DNA of 64,000 nt, taken from NCBI RefSeq assembly GCF_035222375.1, contig NW_026946363.1, forward strand, positions 372,001-436,000, given 5' to 3'. Position numbers and translations under genes: made by a program. The notes beneath the pieces are model-generated. The model made no database searches and had not been told where the DNA came from. It saw nothing but the letters and a program-made list of their open reading frames with translations. This stretch comes from Podospora pseudocomata. Taxonomy: Eukaryota; Ascomycota; Sordariomycetes; Sordariales; Podosporaceae. Below, one piece after another: positions 57,412 through 64,000 of the stretch; the stretch's first letter is position 1; the number at the start of each line of letters is the position of its first letter.

Positions 57412-58340
57412 TCTGGTGGGAGGTGAGTTAGCCGCTGCACAGCGTCTCTGTTGGTTTCTGCAATGGCGAGCAGAAAATAAATCGAGTCGAATCGAGGGGG
57501 AAACTGCCAGCAATTACGTACTTCGGAGACGTGGGATCTCTTGCACTCGGAATCGGGTTGAGTGGTGTCGTGAGGTCGCGGGCTTTTGCTGGGTTCAATA
57601 AACCTACCTCTGGGGAATTTTGCACCTGGTTTTTCCGCGAATTCTGTCTGGTGCGCCGACCACTGGGCTCAAGTCACTCGCGTAACTGCCCTAAAGTGGA
57701 ATGGCGCCTGTGCTCTTCCAGCCCCACCTTCACCTTCACACCGCCAAGGTTCTGGCGGTCGGTAGCCCACTGGCGGACAGCTGCCCAGGTGTCATCTCGG
57801 AATGGGCCAATCATGACTCCACAGCCAAATCTCACAAGATGAATTGGCGCTGGAAGCTTGAGTGGAACTCCTGCTCATCAGACTCTCATGCGTGCAGGGG
57901 CAGCCGTGCGCCTTGGAAGCTCTTCATGCCAACTCCTGCGCCCGCCTGTTCCAGGTCTCAACGACATTCCATCATCGCCAGTCTTTGCGCGACCTGACAC
58001 TGTTCCCTGGTGCGCTGAGCGCACTTGTCACTCTTTTCGTACGCCCTCAGCAAATTCGTCCTAATTTTCCGCACTACCTCATCGACCGACCCCAGCTACC
58101 CCGGCGACACTTGAAAGTTACCACTCTACCCGAGCAACATCCTCAGCGACCCTCCCTGAAAAGTCAATTTACGCGGTCACCTCAAAACCGAGCTCTTCCA
58201 ACTCTCCAAGGTCAATTCACGAATCACACCCCGAACTAGCGACGCCTTTCCCCAGACCACGCAAAGCTCCGTTTGACGCTGCGATCATTCTTTTAATCAT
58301 TTCCTGTCGACTTTATTAACGGCAAAGTCGACTGGCGAAA
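57412..58340. other. divergent promoter region of RPL31 and Rax1-like gene
   Basis: About 0.9 kb. The last 300 bases before the plus-strand gene are C/A-rich leader-like sequence. No motif was recognised with confidence. Confidence 0.45.
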
Positions 58341-59547
58341 ATGAACGACCCGATGGCATCAACACCCTCACCGGTGCCCGATTTGAATCGGAACCGATTA
58401 CCTACCCTCTTCGAAGTCTTGAGTCGACGGACATTGCCCCCTGTCGATTTGTTCTCCTTTTATATTTATATGCGGGACCAGCAGCGCTCTGTCGACTATC
58501 TTGATTTCTGGTACGTTCACTGGGGAGGGCGTTTGTAGCACGAGTACTGTTTGCTAACAAGGGATCATAGGCTTGATGTCGCCCAGCACATGTCCTTGTG
58601 CCGCCACTATGTTCGGGAGCTGCGCCGATCAGTTTTGGTAGGTACCCCAGATTTGGACAAGACGTCCAAACGATCTTCGGCCATCTTGGAAGGCCTAGGT
58701 GACCTAAACCACTCGGCCGCTGGGCCGTCCATGTACGCGACGGAGAAGGAAAGAGATCAGGATGCTCAGATGTCAATGTTTTTGCGGGAAGATAGGAACC
58801 CCCACGATTCACCACACAGCAGCAATGGGAGACGCGCTCGGGCAAGCACCAACCTTAGCAGCACCCCTCGCGAACCTAATACCGACTCAAACTCTCCGGC
58901 CCACACAGTTGCCCGGCAAGATATCAGAGCTTCCGCCGAGAAGATCCTCTACACTTTCCTTCTTCCCGGTGCGGAACGCGAGATAATGCTCCCGGGTTCA
59001 ATTACCCAGGATGTAACGACAGCGATCGAAGAGTTCGGGCGAGATGACCCAGAGGTTTTCGATGTGGCCAAGGACTACGTTTTCCAAGCGATGGAGCGAG
59101 ATGCGTTCCCCGGCTTTCTTAGAATGAAGGCCCTTGGAAATCTTATCCCACCCACACTGATCATGAGGCTCATCTTTGGCTTGGTCTCCATGTTTGGCGG
59201 TTTCTGGGCTGCGTTCATTTTGATATTCCTCAATAAGGACCGAATGACTCGCTGTTGGGTATGTATCACTCCTTTCTGCATGTACGGAGCTCAGCGCTAA
59301 CACCCTTCAGCTCATCCTCCCCTTCACACTAGGCGTGTACTTTCTCGCCTCCTACCAATACTCACTCGACCCAGTCCTTGCCCTTCTCGGGTTCAGCGAG
59401 TACACCCCCTTCAACTTTTCCAGAATACGAGAACCATATGTCCGAAAGCTCCTCGCCCGACGAGCCATCATGGTACTCGCCGTGACATTGCTCGTCGATG
59501 CCGCGTTATGTGTGCTGTTCATCCTGGTGCCCGGCAAACGACTCTGA
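58341..59547 (+). CDS. Rax1-like RGS-domain membrane protein
   Basis: Three exons, 58341-58510, 58571-59258 and 59311-59547, about 364 residues. Yeast Rax1 is a membrane protein with an RGS fold that marks bud sites; filamentous fungi keep it with roles in polarity and development. Seen: LPTLFEVLSRRTLPPVDLFS and YMRDQQRSVDYLDFWLDVAQ, the first part of an RGS domain; a Ser/Asn-rich insert; then ASAEKILYTFLLPGAEREIM and VFDVAKDYVFQAMERDAFPG, the second part. Three C-terminal membrane segments follow (IMRLIFGLVSMFGGFWAAFI, LPFTLGVYFLASYQYS, VLAVTLLVDAALCVLFILV). Both introns are placed by frame continuity (DFW|LDVAQ, RCW|LILPF). G-alpha GAP activity is not shown by sequence; Rax1-type RGS domains are divergent. 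Confidence 0.88.
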
Positions 59548-60909
59548 ACCCCGAGCGAGAAGAACATTTCGGGAGTTTGACCAGGCTGGTTTCCATTCTC
59601 ACTCTCGAAACCAAAGTACACGAAAGAACAGCATAGCGTAGCATCTTCGAAACCACCATAATCCCACGGCCGCCAAAGCAACTCTTACGAGATATATTCC
59701 GTCCTAGGGTAATGGATTTAACGAGGCAGGAGCATTTTCTTTTTTTCTCGTATTTTTCGTCGTCTTTTTTTCTTCTTTTTACTGGCTTTTCCCTTTTTTT
59801 TATGACGAAGTTATGAGGTTCTGTAGCCAAACTAGGAAATACTAGTTTCAAAAATGGGTATTTTCTCCTCGGGAGTGCTTTTTATTTTCTGATTTATGGA
59901 GGGGTATGGATGGCCACATCTGTAGTCTCTGTCGCTGTCGTTGTTGTTCTTCATTTCATCACATTCATTTCGCGTACCAGTTTTTTTTTAGAGAGCAAAT
60001 CATGTAACTTTTTACTACTAGGGCAACAACAAATGGGGGGATGAAAGGTGGGTTGGGGGTGCAATGGAAGGGGGAAAGGTGCTTAAGAGTAGGGGGGTAT
60101 TCGGCGCTGGGCTAAATTTCAGGTGTTCAGGATAGTGAAACTTTGCATGCTTTATTGTTTTATTTTTTTTCCATATCTTCCTTTGCTTTGTTGAGAAACG
60201 GGGGTGGGTGGTGGTTGTAATGTACGATTTTTAGAGAGGGTGGGGGATCGGATAGTAGCTGAAGAAAAAAAGATTTGAATACAGGATTGCTTGGTGGTGA
60301 TGAGATGTGACGGCCATGAGGCCCGACACAGGAAGCCCATACTGCGGACGAGAAACAGAGATATCTGTTGCTCCGAGCCAAGGCCCTGATATCTATCTGG
60401 TGGTGTCTTTCTCGCATTCTGCAACCCCCTCCTCATGTTTCTGCTGCTTTTTCCTTCCCTCTTTCTCCTCTTAACTTTGAGTTCCTCTTGACCTTGCAGT
60501 TTGAGATTGTTTCCTTTTCAATACTTTGCTAGAGTGAGTTGAGACTCTTTTATATACAATCAACACGCAAAGAACCTAAAAAACTTGCTTGTATTTCAGG
60601 GCTTACTTCTTAACTAGTCTGGTTCTCTTCACAACGGAATCTAAAGCTGATACGGAGCTACTCAGACCACGCATATCAACGTCACCGAACACCCCGGCGG
60701 CCATCCTTCTCCAAAACAGAAGACACATTGATTTGGTAGTATTGCTAGATCCACAACATCAAAAATCTTCTGCAAGGATGCGTATTACTACGCTTCCCGA
60801 ATTTACCCCCGACAAGGCTGCCGATTTATGCCCACCTACCTTGCCGTTTCGACAACCTCACAATAACCAACACTACCACCCCCAACCCCAATATGAACCC
60901 AGCTGTCCT
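59548..60909. other. convergent 3' regions of Rax1-like gene and CSN7
   Basis: T-rich low-complexity segments (59.74-59.80 kb and about 60.16-60.20 kb) and no supported gene. Frames of up to about 150 codons (60589-61047) overlap the end of CSN7 on the other strand and look random. Confidence 0.5.
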
Positions 60910-62268
60910 CTACTGACCAGCCCCATCTCTCGCCGCCATATCATTCAACGAGTTCTCCACCGCCTGAGCAATCATCTCCCACTCCTCCGTATCCGTCATC
61001 GACACGTCGCCCGAACCTCCTCCGCTCAGCTGTACCCCGGCCGGTGAATATCGAGCGCCTCCTGCAGGGAATCCGCCGCCGAGATCTGGTTGCCCTGGCC
61101 CCGCTTGATCTTCTCGTTGTGGTGCCGAAGGAAGTGTGCTGCTGCCGTCCGAGTCATCAGTCAGCATTCTCTTCAGAGAGTTGTTTGGATGATGATGATG
61201 AGAAGAAAATGTCTGGACGTTGTGCGGGTTGTAATTGCCGTAGGCAGTAGTAGAAGCGTCCTGGGCGGCGTACTGGGGGGCAGCTTGAGAGTGGTAGTAG
61301 TTGTTCCTGGGGTTCCAGTTGAAAACTCCTCCAGCGCCACCACCGCCTCCAGCAGCCGGATAGCCATGTGGCTGTTGAGAGTCATGGAGAGACTTTTGTT
61401 TCTTGTGCTGCTGCCTGTTGCCGAGGTTTCCGCGACCATATCCAGATGTGTATCGGGGTGATGAGGAGAAGGAGGGGTAGAAACCTTTTTTGCCCTTGTC
61501 ATTCTTGTTTCCAGTCTCCTGTTCCAGGAGATTCTCTGTTGTCTCTTGCCAGGCCGCTTCTTGCGCGGCACGGCGGTCGGCGTCGGCGCGGAGCTGGTCC
61601 ATTTGTGCCGAGAGGGAGCTCAGGGTGGAATCGCAACGATCAGCCCAGGCTTGGAGGCTGGAGAGGAGCCCGCCAATGGCGGTGGGGGCGACATCTCGGA
61701 GAGGAGCAACGCTGTTGATCTGGACGAGGGAAGCCTTGGGCTTGAGCTGGCCTTTGATGAGGTCGGCGTAGATGGAGCTGATCACAAGCTCCTCCAGAGA
61801 TTGCCGGGTGGGCAGGTCGAGAGCTCTTTGGAGGGACGAGTAGCTCAAGGCCGGCTCGGTCCCATGGCCGTTGTTTTGGTTGGCGAGTGTCAGAAGAGAC
61901 AGCTGACGGAGCTTCAGTCTCTGGGCATCGTTCAACTCGGGAAGACCTGCGGTGGACTTGTATGTTTCGTAGGTGCCATAACTAAAGATCTGGAGGAGTG
62001 TGAGGTGTGGGGCAAGCTCTGGATTCGAAGCAAGAGCTTGGATCTGAGGAGTCTGTAACAACTCGGTGAAGATGTATGTATTCGGGGCCGAAGTCGCGCG
62101 GGAGATGAGGTCGGCGGCAGCGCGCGGGGAGGTGGCCGACTTGGTGAGTGCCAAGAAGGGCTACACAATAGGTGAGCAGGGTGCGGGGTGGGATACCATC
62201 GATGTAATCATGCCTATGGCGATGACGAAACGTACCTCGAGGGCATTGAGAGCTTTTGCCTGTTCCAT
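60910..62268 (-). CDS. csn7: COP9 signalosome subunit 7 (CSN7)
   Basis: Two exons, 62268-62236 and 62160-60910, about 427 residues. CSN7 is a PCI-domain scaffold subunit of the COP9 signalosome, which removes Nedd8 from cullins; in filamentous fungi the complex controls development and light response. Seen: MEQAKALNALE joined to PFLALTKSATSPRAAADLIS, TYIFTELLQTPQIQALA, the PCI domain (LLQIFSYGTYETYKST, RLKLRQLSLLTLA, LEELVISSIYADLIKGQLKP) to about residue 175, then a coiled region SLQAWADRCDSTLSSL, and a long Gly/Gln/His/Ser-rich tail that replaces the shorter tail of animal CSN7. The 74-base intron has a GTACGT donor and GTAG acceptor. The disordered tail might hide a further intron; the frame stays open throughout. 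Confidence 0.9.
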
Positions 62269-64000
62269 CTTGGAAATTGTCTGAAGAACTCCGAGATCCT
62301 GCTTCAACCTGTCAAATCAGAAACACAGTCGGAGGTGGTGTTACTTGGGAATTCGGGAAAACGTTCAACAGATGATTCCTAACTCTTGGGTGGTTGAGAG
62401 CTGGTGGTTGTAGCTGGAAGGCAGCCTTGCAGCTGCGAAGTCATGGTGGGGCTCAAACAGAGCTGTTGACAAACCTGGGGTAAGGCTGGGATTATGTTTT
62501 GCGCTTGCCCCGCGCTGAACAAATGTGGCTTCCTGGTTGCACAACCACTGGCGTTTCGTGTTCCTGCATTACGAGCCCACTCAGGATACGTAACCACGAA
62601 TAACTCCGCAGAAACGCAACAGGAGACATGTACCAGTCGAGCCATTTTGCAATTGTTGTCGTGCCACTTCCATTGGGCTTCTAGAAGATGACCCACCGTT
62701 TTCTGACCTGAAGTTTAATGTGCAGGGGAATCCCACCGCAGGGTTTGACCTGCTACAAGCGGGAGAACGTCCGGATCGAAGCGGATCTTATCGACAAGAG
62801 CAAGGGTTCTCGTGTCCACAGCTTCTGAATCCGCGACGTTGCCGAGAAGAGCGAGAAGAGTGCACAGTGCGCCTTGTCGCTTGGGTCTTTCCCAGGAACC
62901 TCGTGCCGTCTCTCTTGTACCCGCATGTGCGTCAATATTCGACCGAACATCACGTACTAGAGACTGGCACAAGCTGCAGTTGATAAGACTATTGGATTTA
63001 TTGCTTCCTACGGGGCGGGCGGTGGGTGTGACCATTCAGACCGCTCAAAATAGATTGCAAGAGGACTGCCGTCTTCGACACTGACCGAATGGTGGCCAAG
63101 TTTTAGACCCCGCGTCTGTAACTGTTCTCGATCTGGCAGGTTCTTTCTGACTGTGTTGTGTCCCCCTGATCTTGAGGGGATGAAGAATCGCGTGAGCATG
63201 CCCGTATTTCGGCGTATTCATCCACCAAGGCTTGACCAGCATTCAGCGGGATGGAAAAGTCTCCCGTCCTCCCGGACGCAGTGGGTGTTCCTGGTGGCGC
63301 GGCACATCCATGCCCACCCAGGCTCCGAAGATCGAGAGACGTGCTCATTGTCACAGCCCGCACCTGAGCGGCTGGACACAGTACCAACTCGAATCCGGAG
63401 ACAGATCGTCAAACCTGCGGTGCCTGTTTTCAGCCCACCCTCCACGTGCAGGGGATCCCAATATATGCTGTATTTCCGCGTTGCTTGCGTCCATTCTAGC
63501 CAGAAGTTTGTAATACTTTCACTATAAAACAACCAATCTGGCCTCTGTGGCCTTGGAAACACTCGGCAGATATCGCTAGCAGCACTTACAATAACTAAAC
63601 GCAGTTAGTCGCATAGTGCGCCAAACACTGTATCACCATCCAACAGGGGCCTCCTTTGGGGACCACTGGGGACCGTCAACGCTGACAAACTCGGATCCGA
63701 CGCTGCCGCACTTTGCGATATCTGGCACTTTGCCTTCCTTTAACGCGCTCCTCTCCATTCATCAATCCTTCCATCTCATTTACCTTTGCCGTCGGGTACC
63801 GTTTCTTTTTTTTGCCTTGCCTTTCTTGTACATAAGCAGCCCGCCCCATCTCCGCGAGGTGGCCTCGTTACCTATGCGTTATCTTTGAACGGTCAAAGCA
63901 TTGTTTCACATCCACACTACTGTTCAAATGTTATAGCCTCCGAAGAAAACGAGTAAGACCGTGATCTCGGCGTCGCATTCGACCGGCCTGTTTCTCTCCA
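62269..64000. other. right edge, no gene seen
   Basis: The first few hundred bases are the CSN7 upstream region. The rest has overlapping short frames on both strands with no family and no splice-consistent series. From about 63.7 kb the plus strand is C/T-rich, like a leader, so a plus-strand gene may begin just beyond the window. Confidence 0.45.

Noticed and set aside
1-64000. CRISPR array, 5S rRNA gene or biosynthetic gene cluster
   Set aside because: No spaced repeats, no 5S-like sequence, and the genes are unrelated housekeeping or regulatory genes; a lone acyltransferase-3 gene does not make a cluster.

Overview
The window looks like nuclear DNA of a filamentous ascomycete, most likely a sordariomycete close to Podospora, Chaetomium or Neurospora. 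The evidence is short introns of about 50-70 bases with GTRAGT-like donors and CTAAC-like branch sites; fungal regulators (CreB, RIC8, Rax1, COP9 subunit 7); D-xylose reductase and choline sulfatase; and a LINE of the Tad type known from Neurospora. The genus is an inference; no rRNA or species marker is present.

Layout. 0-6.2 kb: an alpha/beta hydrolase (-), the PP1 regulator SDS22 (+) and D-xylose reductase (-). 6.2-9.85 kb: a long gap in which I see no gene. 9.85-12.6 kb: the deubiquitinase CreB (-). 15.8-18.4 kb: a peroxisomal ABCD transporter (-), then a 3 kb divergent spacer to a Psr1-type phosphatase (+, 21.6-23.2 kb). 24.8-25.3 kb: SEC61 beta (+). 26.3-31.7 kb: telomere/replication-timing protein Rif1 (-), divergent from RIC8 (+, 32.6-34.1 kb). 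34.4-34.5 kb: a tRNA-like locus. 34.9-35.8 kb: MPU1 (+). 37.5-39.5 kb: choline sulfatase (+). 39.93-45.96 kb: a full-length but frameshifted LINE flanked by a 15-bp target site duplication. 46.2-47.2 kb: Mediator subunit 8 (+). 49.3-50.8 kb: an acyltransferase-3 membrane protein (+). 51.9-52.6 kb: a GFA-domain protein (+). 53.1-54.8 kb: checkpoint kinase CHK1 (-), divergent from the APC/C E2 enzyme Ubc11/UBE2C (+, 55.6-56.3 kb). 56.8-57.4 kb: ribosomal protein L31 (-), divergent from a Rax1-like RGS protein (+, 58.3-59.5 kb). 60.9-62.3 kb: COP9 signalosome subunit 7 (-). The last 1.7 kb has no gene I can support.

The genes are ordinary housekeeping and regulatory genes, not a metabolic cluster. 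Some themes recur: PP1 regulation (SDS22, and Rif1 with two PP1-docking motifs), ubiquitin-type control (CreB, Ubc11, CSN7), cell cycle/DNA (Rif1, CHK1, Ubc11) and carbon use (xylose reductase, CreB, the peroxisomal transporter). I do not see an undescribed defence or biosynthetic system. The most unusual signals are a C-rich to G-rich switch along the coding strand that restarts in successive exons, the LINE insertion in the MED8 promoter, and several odd gene structures: a GC-AG intron in sds22, a 14-base exon splitting the CreB catalytic cysteine codon, a first coding exon of only ATG in SEC61 beta, and a stop-free 54-base intron in RIC8. All exon junctions were placed by eye from splice motifs and protein continuity.
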